From Meiothermus rufus DSM 22234 (GTDB lineage: Bacteria; Deinococcota; Deinococci; Deinococcales; Thermaceae): a stretch of DNA of 64,000 nt. The position numbers and the translations under genes are program-made. The stretch is taken from positions 1 to 64,000 of the forward strand of contig NZ_AUHY01000008.1 of assembly GCF_000423425.1 (NCBI RefSeq). Reading direction: 5' to 3'. Of the stretch, positions 1 through 8,753 are shown piece by piece. The notes beneath the pieces were generated by a model, which did no database searches, had not been told where the DNA came from, and saw nothing but the letters and a program-made list of their open reading frames with translations. Position 1 is the stretch's first letter; each line of letters starts with the position of its first letter.

Positions 1-645
1 CCCATAATGCTCGACCTGCACGACAAGAAGGTGCTCTTCATAGGCGGGGGCTTTGAAACGGAGAGCAAGGTACTTCGGCTGCTGGAAGCGGGGGCCCTAG
101 TGACGTTGCTCTCCCCTCTGGCCCACCCTGCCCTAGAAGCCCCCCCCGCCCCGGAGCGGCTGACCTGGCTGCGGCGAGGCTACCAGCAAGGCGACCTGGC
201 GGGCTTCCAGCTCTGCTTCGCCCACCCCCCCGACCGTTCGCTCAACACGCTCATCGCCCAGGAGGCTCGTGAACGGGAGGTGTGGCTCAACGCGGTGGAT
301 GACCCAGCCCACTGCGACTTCATCCTGCCCGCCGTGCATCAGCAAGGCGATCTGCTTATCGCCATCTCCACCAGCGGGGTAGCCCCGGCCCTAGGGGTGC
401 GCATCCGGCAAAGGCTGGCCCAGGAGTATGGCCCGGCCTACGCCGAGTACCTCCGGCTCCTGCGAACCTTCCGCCCCCTGGTGCAGCAAACCTACCCCCA
501 CGACTTCGAGGCCCGCAAGGCCGCCTGGTACCGCCTGGTGGACAGCCCAGCCCTGGAGCACCTAGCCCAGGGGGAGGTGGAAACTGCCCGACAGCGGCTG
601 CTCGAGGCCCTCCATAACCAGGCTACGCCGGAGGTGGCCTTGTGA
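1..645 (+). CDS. Precorrin-2 dehydrogenase / sirohydrochlorin ferrochelatase domain protein (siroheme synthase N-terminal type), 5' end outside window
   Basis: Oxidises precorrin-2 to sirohydrochlorin with NAD and may insert iron, the last steps of siroheme synthesis. The protein opens with a Rossmann nucleotide-binding motif (VLFIGGG), followed by the Met8p/CysG central region and a helical C-terminus. The first in-frame ATG is at 7, but the frame is open to base 1 and the preceding residues (Pro-Ile) fit the family's usual start (LPLFLDL), so the true start is probably just upstream. It overlaps cobA by 4 nt. Siroheme is the cofactor of NirB-type nitrite and sulfite reductases, consistent with the nirB remnant that follows. 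Confidence 0.85.
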   Translation, partial: PIMLDLHDKKVLFIGGGFETESKVLRLLEAGALVTLLSPLAHPALEAPPAPERLTWLRRGYQQGDLAGFQLCFAHPPDRSLNTLIAQEAREREVWLNAVDDPAHCDFILPAVHQQGDLLIAISTSGVAPALGVRIRQRLAQEYGPAYAEYLRLLRTFRPLVQQTYPHDFEARKAAWYRLVDSPALEHLAQGEVETARQRLLEALHNQATPEVAL

Positions 646-1397
646 AACGGGGCAGGGTGTACCTGGTAGGGGCCGGCCCAGGTGACCCTGAGCTGCTAAC
701 CCTCCGGGCCCTACAGGTGTTGCAGGAAGCCGAGGTGGTGCTCTACGACCGCCTGGTCAGCCCCGCAGTGCTGGAGCTAATCCACCCCCTGGCCGAACGG
801 GTCTACGTGGGCAAGGAACCCGGTGAGCAAAGCGGAGTGCAGCAGCGCATCTTCCAGCTACTGCTCCACTACGCCCACTCCGGGCACAGGGTGGTTCGGC
901 TCAAAGGGGGCGATCCCATGGTCTACGGCCGTGGGGGGGAGGAGTGGCTGTTTCTGGCCCAGCAAGGCATCGAGGTTGAGTTAGTGCCTGGCCTCAGCGC
1001 TGCCCTGGCCCTACCCGGCCTAGCCGGCATCCCCCTCACCTTGCGCGGGGTAGCCAGAGGGTTTGCGGTGATCTCGGGGCATACCCAAGACGGGGTTCTG
1101 CCCGATCTCACCGCATACGCCCGGGTGGACACCCTGGTGGTGCTGATGGGGGTGGCGGGGCGGGCCCAGATCGCCCAAAATCTCATCAAGGTCGGGCGAA
1201 ACCCCGAAGAACCGAGCGCCTTCATCGAAAAGGGGGCCACCCCTGAAGAACGGGTGGTGCTGTCCTCCCTAGATGCGGTGGCCAGAGGGCAAGTCAGAGT
1301 GCAGGCCCCCGCCGTCTGGGTTATTGGCGAGGTGGTGCGGCAGCGGGCAGGTTTGCTTGGTGTCCGGCAGGCCAGGATTCCCCGGGAGGTAGCGTGA
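642..1397 (+). CDS. cobA: Uroporphyrinogen-III C-methyltransferase (SUMT)
   Basis: Uses S-adenosylmethionine to methylate uroporphyrinogen III at C2 and C7, giving precorrin-2 for siroheme or cobalamin. The 251 residues match a single-domain SUMT: the N-terminal glycine-rich motif VGAGPGDPELLTLRAL, the LKGGDP segment near residue 90, and the PGLSAALALPGLAGIPLT stretch typical of the family. The start is a GTG overlapping the TGA of the preceding gene, so the two are translationally coupled. Together they supply siroheme from uroporphyrinogen III in a two-protein arrangement rather than one fused CysG. Confidence 0.93.
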   Translation: MKRGRVYLVGAGPGDPELLTLRALQVLQEAEVVLYDRLVSPAVLELIHPLAERVYVGKEPGEQSGVQQRIFQLLLHYAHSGHRVVRLKGGDPMVYGRGGEEWLFLAQQGIEVELVPGLSAALALPGLAGIPLTLRGVARGFAVISGHTQDGVLPDLTAYARVDTLVVLMGVAGRAQIAQNLIKVGRNPEEPSAFIEKGATPEERVVLSSLDAVARGQVRVQAPAVWVIGEVVRQRAGLLGVRQARIPREVA

Positions 1398-1466
1398 ACC
1401 TCCGTTTTCCGAACAGCAGGGTTCCGCTTCGTTCCCAAAGCGGCTGGTTTGGTTGAGGGGGTGAGT

Positions 1467-3170
1467 ATGACAGAGCGAATCGTAGTAGTGGGCAATGGCA
1501 TGGTAGGGCACAAGTTCCTCGAGGTTCTAAGGTCGAGAACCCAAGACTTTGCCCTTACGGTGGTTACTGAGGAGCCCTGCCTGGCTTACGACCGGGTTCG
1601 CCTGAGCGAGTTTTTCAACGAGCCACGCCCCAACCTCTCGTTGGGAAGTTACGAGCAGTACGCCGGGTGGGGCGTGCGCATCATCAACGCCAGGGCCATC
1701 GCGATCGACCGCGAGCGAAAGCGGGTGATCAGCGCCCAGCAGGAAGTTCCCTACGACATCTTGGTGCTGGCTACAGGTTCTTATCCCTTCGTGCCGACCG
1801 TCGAGGGGCACGACCTCGAGGGTTGCTTCACCTACCGCACCCTCGAGGATCTCACCCGTATTGAGGCCTGGGCCAAGCACAGCCGGAAGGGCGTGGTGAT
1901 TGGGGGCGGCCTGCTGGGGCTGGAGGCCGCCGGGGCGCTCTTGAAGCTGGGCTTGCAGGCCCACGTGGTGGAGCTGGCTCCCTGCCTGATGCCCCTGCAA
2001 CTCGATGAGCTGGGCGGCCAGATGCTGAAGAGGAAGCTCGAGGCCTTGGGGATCGGGGTGCACCTCTCCAAGGCCACGCAACGGATCGAGGCCAGGGGCA
2101 GCTGCGTGGCTGCGCTGCACTTCGCGGATGGGAGCAGCCTCGAGACCGATTTGGTGATCTTCTCGGCGGGGATTCGCCCCCGCGACGAGCTGGCGCGGCA
2201 AAGCGGCTTGGAAGTGGGCGAGCGTGGTGGCATCGTCATCGACGAGCACTGCCGCACCTCCGACCCCCACATCTACGCCATCGGGGAGTGCGCGCTCTAC
2301 CAGGGCCGCGTCTACGGACTGGTGGCCCCCGGCTACGAGATGGCCCGTGTCCTGGCTGAGCGCCTCACCGGCGGCGAGCGGAGCTTCAGCGGTGCGGACT
2401 TGTCCACCAAGCTCAAGCTGCTGGGCGTGGAGGTAGGCAGCTTTGGCGACGCCTTCGCCCGGACGCTCGGTGCGCAGGAAATCCACTACACCAACTTTGG
2501 TAAGGGTATCTACAAAAAATTGGTGCTCAGTGAGGATGGCAAACGGCTTCTGGGCGGCATCCTGGTGGGCGATACCTCCGATTATGCCAACCTGCATAGC
2601 TTGGTCGCCAACGCCGTCGAGCTCGACAACCCCGAGCACCTGCTCGTCCCCCCCGCCGCAGGGAGCCCCACCTCCAAAACCAGCCTGCCCATGACGGCGC
2701 GGGTGTGCTCGTGCGAGAACGTGACTAAAGGGGCCATCTGCGAGGCGATTGGCTCGGGTTGCCGCGACATCGCCTCGCTGAAGAAGGCCACGATTTTCGT
2801 CATTGCTATTTGCTCGTTGTGGCCCACTCTTATCAACACTTCACTGGGGGTGAGTTCGATTCCGCAGGATTACCGCAACGTAGCCCGGGTCTACGCCTTT
2901 TCTCCCTGGATTTACCTCACCCGTGTAGTGCTGCCCCACAGCCTGCTCTACGTCTTAACCGGATTCCGGCTGGGTATGGGTATTGCTTGGATGGTGATTG
3001 TGGTTGCCGAAATGCTCGCTGGCGGTTCAGGTGTGGGCTTCTTTGTATGGGACAGCTACAACTCGGGGCAGCTCGAGTACGTCATGGCTGCCATCCTCTT
3101 TATTGGATTGGTAGGCTGGCTTCTCGATGCTGTACTAGAACAGCTAATCAGGCGCTTCCGCTATAGCTGA
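1467..3170 (+). CDS. In-frame chimera: NirB nitrite reductase flavoprotein N-terminus fused to NrtB-type nitrate ABC permease C-terminus
   Basis: Residues 1-442 are a NirB-like NAD(P)H flavoprotein: FAD motif VVVGNGMVGHK at the start, NAD motif VVIGGGLLGLEAAG, a GECALY FAD-binding segment, then the beginning of the BFD-like [2Fe-2S] domain (CSCENVTKG). Its second cysteine pair and the whole siroheme/[4Fe-4S] catalytic half of NirB are missing. From about base 2790 the same frame continues as the last 125 residues of an NrtB/SsuC-type permease: EAA loop (IPQDYRNVARVY), then VVAEMLAGG and two membrane segments. The AT content rises after the junction. ATG 1467 has a GA-rich ribosome site; an upstream TTG at 1449 is less likely. 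Neither half should be functional. Best read as a deletion fusion, though an assembly error is possible. Confidence 0.85.
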   Translation: MTERIVVVGNGMVGHKFLEVLRSRTQDFALTVVTEEPCLAYDRVRLSEFFNEPRPNLSLGSYEQYAGWGVRIINARAIAIDRERKRVISAQQEVPYDILVLATGSYPFVPTVEGHDLEGCFTYRTLEDLTRIEAWAKHSRKGVVIGGGLLGLEAAGALLKLGLQAHVVELAPCLMPLQLDELGGQMLKRKLEALGIGVHLSKATQRIEARGSCVAALHFADGSSLETDLVIFSAGIRPRDELARQSGLEVGERGGIVIDEHCRTSDPHIYAIGECALYQGRVYGLVAPGYEMARVLAERLTGGERSFSGADLSTKLKLLGVEVGSFGDAFARTLGAQEIHYTNFGKGIYKKLVLSEDGKRLLGGILVGDTSDYANLHSLVANAVELDNPEHLLVPPAAGSPTSKTSLPMTARVCSCENVTKGAICEAIGSGCRDIASLKKATIFVIAICSLWPTLINTSLGVSSIPQDYRNVARVYAFSPWIYLTRVVLPHSLLYVLTGFRLGMGIAWMVIVVAEMLAGGSGVGFFVWDSYNSGQLEYVMAAILFIGLVGWLLDAVLEQLIRRFRYS

Positions 3171-3266
3171 TACCACCCCGGGTGGGGGCCCCGGCAATGC
3201 CCCTGGTAAAGAGCAGAGGGTTCAACGGGAAAAGGACTCAAGCCGACCTAAGGAGGGAGCAACGCT

Positions 3267-4079
3267 ATGGCCTTTTTGACCATCTCGGGTGTCCACAAGT
3301 GTTTTGGCAGTTATACCGCCCTAGAGAACGTCAACCTGAATGTCCAGCAGGGAGAGGTCGTCGCGCTTATCGGCCATTCGGGCTGCGGTAAATCTACTCT
3401 GCTGTCTATGATTGCCGGGTTGAGCCGGCCTACCCAGGGAGAAATCCTGCTCGAGGGGCGTCCTCTAAAGGGTCCCGGCCCTGACCGGGGGGTGGTGTTC
3501 CAGAACTACTCACTCCTGCCATGGCTTTCGGTTTACCAGAACGTTAAAGTCGCGGTGGACTCGGTGCACCGTGAGCTTCCTGAGGGTGACAGAACCCGCC
3601 TCATTGAGAAGTTCCTCCAGATCGTGGGGCTGTGGGAGCACCGGTACAAGAGACCGGGCGAGATTTCCGGGGGGATGAAGCAACGCACGGCTCTGGCCCG
3701 CGCGCTGGCCACCAACCCTAAAGTTTTGCTGCTGGACGAGCCCTTCGGCGCACTCGACGCTCTGACACGGGCTACCTTGCAGGATGAACTTTTGAAGCTG
3801 TGGGACTCCACCCTGGGCGATAGTTACCTTAGGGCCATCTGGGGAGAAGAGCGCAAGACTATTCTCTTGGTTACCCACGATATCGAAGAGGCCATTTATC
3901 TCTGCGACCGTATAGCGGTAATGAGCAACGGTCCCGCCGCCACCATCGGCAAGGTGGTAGAAGTAACCCTACCCCGCCCCCGCGACCGGCGGCAAATGTT
4001 GGAAAAGCGTGCCTACGTGGAAATCAAGGAGGAACTCCTCCACCTACTGACTGTGGTCTACGCCAAGAGAGCTGCCTGA
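3267..4079 (+). CDS. Nitrate/sulfonate-type ABC transporter ATP-binding protein (NrtC/NrtD-like)
   Basis: ATPase of a nitrate/taurine family importer. Walker A GHSGCGKST lies near residue 35, the signature ISGGMKQR near residue 130 and Walker B VLLLDEPFGALD just after; the insertion before the switch histidine (VTHDIEEA) is typical of NrtC/NrtD. The start ATG follows a strong AAGGAGGG site. It is 96 nt downstream of the chimeric gene, whose C-terminus is the matching permease. No intact permease or substrate-binding protein of this system is present here, so the ATPase is probably orphaned. Confidence 0.88.
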   Translation: MAFLTISGVHKCFGSYTALENVNLNVQQGEVVALIGHSGCGKSTLLSMIAGLSRPTQGEILLEGRPLKGPGPDRGVVFQNYSLLPWLSVYQNVKVAVDSVHRELPEGDRTRLIEKFLQIVGLWEHRYKRPGEISGGMKQRTALARALATNPKVLLLDEPFGALDALTRATLQDELLKLWDSTLGDSYLRAIWGEERKTILLVTHDIEEAIYLCDRIAVMSNGPAATIGKVVEVTLPRPRDRRQMLEKRAYVEIKEELLHLLTVVYAKRAA

Positions 4080-4094
4080 GCAAGTCGGAAATAA

Positions 4095-4119
4095 AGGTAA
4101 AGGCTGGGACACTTTACCT
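4095..4119 (+). terminator. Weak hairpin after the nitrate ABC ATPase gene
   Basis: An 8-bp perfect inverted repeat (AGGTAAAG 4095-4102 and CTTTACCT 4112-4119) with a 9-nt loop sits 15 nt after the ATPase stop codon. There is no clear U-run, so it may be a weak terminator or an operator. The rest of the gap to guaB holds only the guaB promoter. Confidence 0.35.
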
Positions 4120-4181
4120 CTTGGTGGGGTGATGCTCCCTGGGGCTTGCTGCGAAGTATCCGTTAGGGGCAGATACCCTGA

Positions 4182-5768
<1,587 letters not shown>

Positions 5769-5776
5769 AGGGCCGT

Positions 5777-5803
5777 CCCGGCCCGAATCCTGTCTGGGCC
5801 GGG
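5777..5803. terminator. GC-rich hairpin between convergent guaB and valS
   Basis: Inverted repeat CCCGGCCC (5777-5784) and GGGCCGGG (5796-5803) with an 11-nt loop, placed between the two stop codons. It lacks a U-run on either strand; such a position suggests a bidirectional terminator or a transcription barrier. Confidence 0.45.
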
Positions 5804-5843
5804 GCTACCCTCGACGCTGAGCGTCATGGGGGAGGTTTGGCCT

Positions 5844-8453
5844 TCAGTGGCTTTCCAGGCGGGCCAGGTTTTGCTGGATGCGCTCGAGCTGGGCCTGGTT
5901 TTCCGCCAACCGCTCCCGCTCGGCCTGTACGATGGCCGGGTCGGCCCGCTCCACAAAGCCGGGATTGGCCAGCTTTTTCTGGCTCTGCTCCACCAGCCGG
6001 CGAAGCTCCGCCAGGCGCTTGCGTTGCCGCTCGAGGAAGGCTTGCAGGTCGCCCTCGGGCTGGAGGTAGACAGTGGTGCTAGGGGTGACCTGGGCCAAAG
6101 CCCGCTCCAGCCGGCCTAGGCGGGCCTCGGCCCGGCTAAGGAAGCGGAAAAGGGCTAGGTTTTCCATAACCAGCCCCGCCCCAGGCCCCTCCAGGGCTAC
6201 CTGGATGGTGGTTTGGGGAGAAAGACCCAGCTCGGCCCGTAGGTTGCGGGTGGCACTGATGGTGGCCTGTAAGGTTTCGAAAGCTTTTTCCGCCTCGAGG
6301 TCGCGCGCGCCAGCCTGGGGCCAGTCCTGCAGGGCGAGCTGTAGCGGGTCGCCAGAGAGGGCCTGGTAGAGTTCCGAGGTGAGGAAGGGCATGATGGGGT
6401 GCAGCAGCTTAAGCAAAGTGGCCAGGCTGGCCTCGAGGGTGCGCAGGGTGGCCTGGTTGCCCTCCCGCAGGGCGGGCTTGGCCGCTTCCAGGTACCAGTC
6501 GCAGAACTCGCTCCAGACCAGCTCGTAGACCAGCCGGGCCGCCCGTCCGAAATCGAAGGCCTCGTAGGCCTCGCTGATCTCGCCGATGCCCCGCTGCAGC
6601 CTCGAGGTAATCCAGCGGTCGGCCAGGGTGGGGGTGTCCTGCTTCGGTTGGAAGTCCTGCCGGCTTAGCAGCACGAAGCGGGCCGCGTTGTACAGCTTGT
6701 TGGCGAAGTTGCGCCCTTGCTCGTAGCGCCGAGGGTCGTGGCGGATGTCCTGCCCACCGGTAGCCAGGTAGGCCCAGGCGAAGCGGCAGGCGTCGGCCCC
6801 ATACTGCTCGACCAGCTCGAGGGGGTCGATACCGTTGCCCTTGCTTTTGGACATCTTCTGGCCCTTGGCATCCAGATAGAGGCCGTGCAGCACTACGGTA
6901 TGAAAGGGGGCCCGTCCGGTGAACTGGTAGCCCGACATCTGCATGCGGGCCACCCAGAAGAACAGAATGTCGTAGCCGGTCACCAGTACGTCGGTGGGGT
7001 AGAACGTTTGCAAATCCTCGGTCTCGTCTGGCCAGCCCAGGGTGGAAAAGGGCCACAAGGCCGAGGAGAACCAGGTGTCGAAGACGTCGGGGTCGCGCCG
7101 TAGCTTGAGGTGGGCATAGCGGGGGTCTTGGTCGCAGTCCAGATCGGGGTTGGAGGGATCGGGTACGTAGACGTTGCCCTCCTCGTCGTACCAGGCGGGA
7201 ATCTGGTGGCCCCACCAGAGCTGGCGGGCGATGGCCCAGTCCTTGATGTTTTCCAGCCAGTCGCGGTTGACCTTTTCCCAACGCTGGGGCACCAGCCGCA
7301 TCTCGCCTTTGTCCAGGCCCCGCAGCACCTTTTCCGCCACCGGCTTCATCCGCACGAACCACTGCTCCAGCAAAAGGGGCTCTATGGGGGCCTTGGTGCG
7401 GTCAGAGTAGCCCAGGGCGATGGTGTAGTCCTGTACCTGGCGCAGATAGCCCTCTTCCTCCAGTGCGGCCACCACTTTTTGTCGGGCCTCGAAGCGCTCC
7501 AGCCCGCGGAAGCGCTCGGGCACCCGTTCACCCGTCAGGCAGCCGTTTAGGTCGATCACGCTGGGCATCTCCAGGCCATGCCGCTGACCTATCTCGAAGT
7601 CGGTGGGGTCGTGCGCTGGGGTGATCTTTAGGGCTCCGGTGCCGAAATCCATCAGCACCGCTTCGTCGGCGAGGATGGGGATATAGCGCTGGGTGAGGGG
7701 GATGCGGGCCCGCTGGCCCACCAGGTGGCGGTAGCGCTCATCGGCGGGGTTCACCGCGATGGCCACATCGGCAAAGATGGTCTCGGGGCGAACGGTGGCC
7801 ACCTGAATCTCGCCACCTCCCTCCAGCGGGTAGGCCAGGGTGTAGAGCTGGCCGGGGGTGGGTTCTACGTTGACCTCGAGGTCGCTGACCACGGTCTGGG
7901 CTATGGGGTCCCAGTTCACGATGCGCTTACCCCGATAGGCCAGCCCCTGGTGGTAGTACTCAATGAAGGCCCGGCGCACTGCCCGGGAGAGGCCCGGATC
8001 CATGGTGAAGCGCTCCCGGCTCCAGTCACAGCTCGCTCCCAGGCGCTTGAGCTGGTGAAGGATGGTACCCCCATTTTTTTCCTTGAAGGCCCAGACCCGC
8101 TCTAAGAACCTCTCCCGCCCCAGGTCGTGGCGGGAAAGCCCCTCCTGGGCCAGTTCCCGCTCTACCAGCACCTGGGTGGTGATGCCGGCGTGGTCGGTGC
8201 CGGGTAGATACAAGGCTTGGTAGCCCTGCATGCGCTTGAAGCGGATCAGGATGTCAATCAGGGTATTGTCCAAAGCATGCCCCAGGTGTAGGCTGCCCGT
8301 CACATTGGGAGGAGGAATCACAATGGTGAAGGGCCCCTTGCCCTTGTGGGCGTTGAGTTCGGGCCGGAGGGGGTTTTGGGCCCACTCCTTGGCCCAACGC
8401 GGCTCCACCGAGGCTGGGTCGTAGGTTTTGGGTAGCTCTTTGTGCTGTATCAT
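5844..8453 (-). CDS. valS: Valyl-tRNA synthetase
   Basis: Class I synthetase that charges tRNA-Val. At 869 residues it is close to the length of the Thermus enzyme. The HLGH signature (SLHLGHALDN) lies near residue 57 and KMSKSKGN near residue 520, with the CP1 editing domain between them. The C-terminal 65 residues are charged and helical, the tRNA-contacting coiled coil characteristic of ValRS. The ATG at 8453 follows a purine-rich AAAGGAG site. The gene has a 320-nt 5' leader containing a T-box, so its expression should rise when uncharged tRNA-Val accumulates. Confidence 0.97.
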   Translation of the reverse strand: MIQHKELPKTYDPASVEPRWAKEWAQNPLRPELNAHKGKGPFTIVIPPPNVTGSLHLGHALDNTLIDILIRFKRMQGYQALYLPGTDHAGITTQVLVERELAQEGLSRHDLGRERFLERVWAFKEKNGGTILHQLKRLGASCDWSRERFTMDPGLSRAVRRAFIEYYHQGLAYRGKRIVNWDPIAQTVVSDLEVNVEPTPGQLYTLAYPLEGGGEIQVATVRPETIFADVAIAVNPADERYRHLVGQRARIPLTQRYIPILADEAVLMDFGTGALKITPAHDPTDFEIGQRHGLEMPSVIDLNGCLTGERVPERFRGLERFEARQKVVAALEEEGYLRQVQDYTIALGYSDRTKAPIEPLLLEQWFVRMKPVAEKVLRGLDKGEMRLVPQRWEKVNRDWLENIKDWAIARQLWWGHQIPAWYDEEGNVYVPDPSNPDLDCDQDPRYAHLKLRRDPDVFDTWFSSALWPFSTLGWPDETEDLQTFYPTDVLVTGYDILFFWVARMQMSGYQFTGRAPFHTVVLHGLYLDAKGQKMSKSKGNGIDPLELVEQYGADACRFAWAYLATGGQDIRHDPRRYEQGRNFANKLYNAARFVLLSRQDFQPKQDTPTLADRWITSRLQRGIGEISEAYEAFDFGRAARLVYELVWSEFCDWYLEAAKPALREGNQATLRTLEASLATLLKLLHPIMPFLTSELYQALSGDPLQLALQDWPQAGARDLEAEKAFETLQATISATRNLRAELGLSPQTTIQVALEGPGAGLVMENLALFRFLSRAEARLGRLERALAQVTPSTTVYLQPEGDLQAFLERQRKRLAELRRLVEQSQKKLANPGFVERADPAIVQAERERLAENQAQLERIQQNLARLESH

Positions 8454-8525
8454 CGCGGCTCCTTTGCTCAGATAGGGGATATGCGGGCTTTTGCATCAGG
8501 ATTCGATTTGGGGCGAACCTTAAAC

Positions 8526-8558
8526 AAAAACGCCCCTGCAGGCTTGACTGCACGGACG
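8526..8558 (-). terminator. Intrinsic terminator of the valS T-box
   Basis: On the minus strand, CGTCCGTGCAG (8558-8548) pairs with CTGCAGGGGCG (8541-8531) across a 6-nt loop with one G-G mismatch, followed directly by five T residues (8530-8526). It is mutually exclusive with the T-box antiterminator. Confidence 0.85.
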
Positions 8559-8750
8559 AGGTAAATCCCCGCGGTACCACCGCGCTTCCTGGAAGGGGCT
8601 TCCAGGCCCTCTTTTGTGCTATAACGGGCACACCCGGCAGGCTCTACTGCCCTTTAGGGGTTCTGCCTGCAGGCTCGCGGGCGACCTTCGATGAGCCGGG
8701 GTTCCCAGAGGCCCTTTCAGCCGAGGGGCCTCCTCTCTTTGGGTTCGGCC
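8526..8750 (-). promoter_or_regulatory. T-box leader of valS (tRNA-sensing riboswitch)
   Basis: Reading the minus strand, the leader contains the T-box core TGGTACCGCG (8579 down to 8570) within GCGCGGTGGTACCGCGGGG, the antiterminator side that pairs with the NCCA end of uncharged tRNA. It is followed by a classic intrinsic terminator. Upstream is a long Stem I-like region; GTC at 8685-8683, in the context CGAAG-GTC-G, is the likely specifier and is a valine codon, matching the downstream gene. The T-box core is unmistakable; the exact specifier assignment is my inference. Confidence 0.88.
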
Positions 8751-8753
8751 CAC

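Noticed and set aside
1527-2639. Long open frame on the minus strand opposite the NirB part (370 codons)
   Set aside because: Low-complexity His/Gln/Gly-rich product, no ribosome site or family match; antisense shadow of a high-GC gene.
3160-3171. TTCCGCTATAGC shared by the end of the chimeric gene and 20179-20190, considered as a repeat element
   Set aside because: Only 12 bp, two copies, no matching flanks; likely chance.
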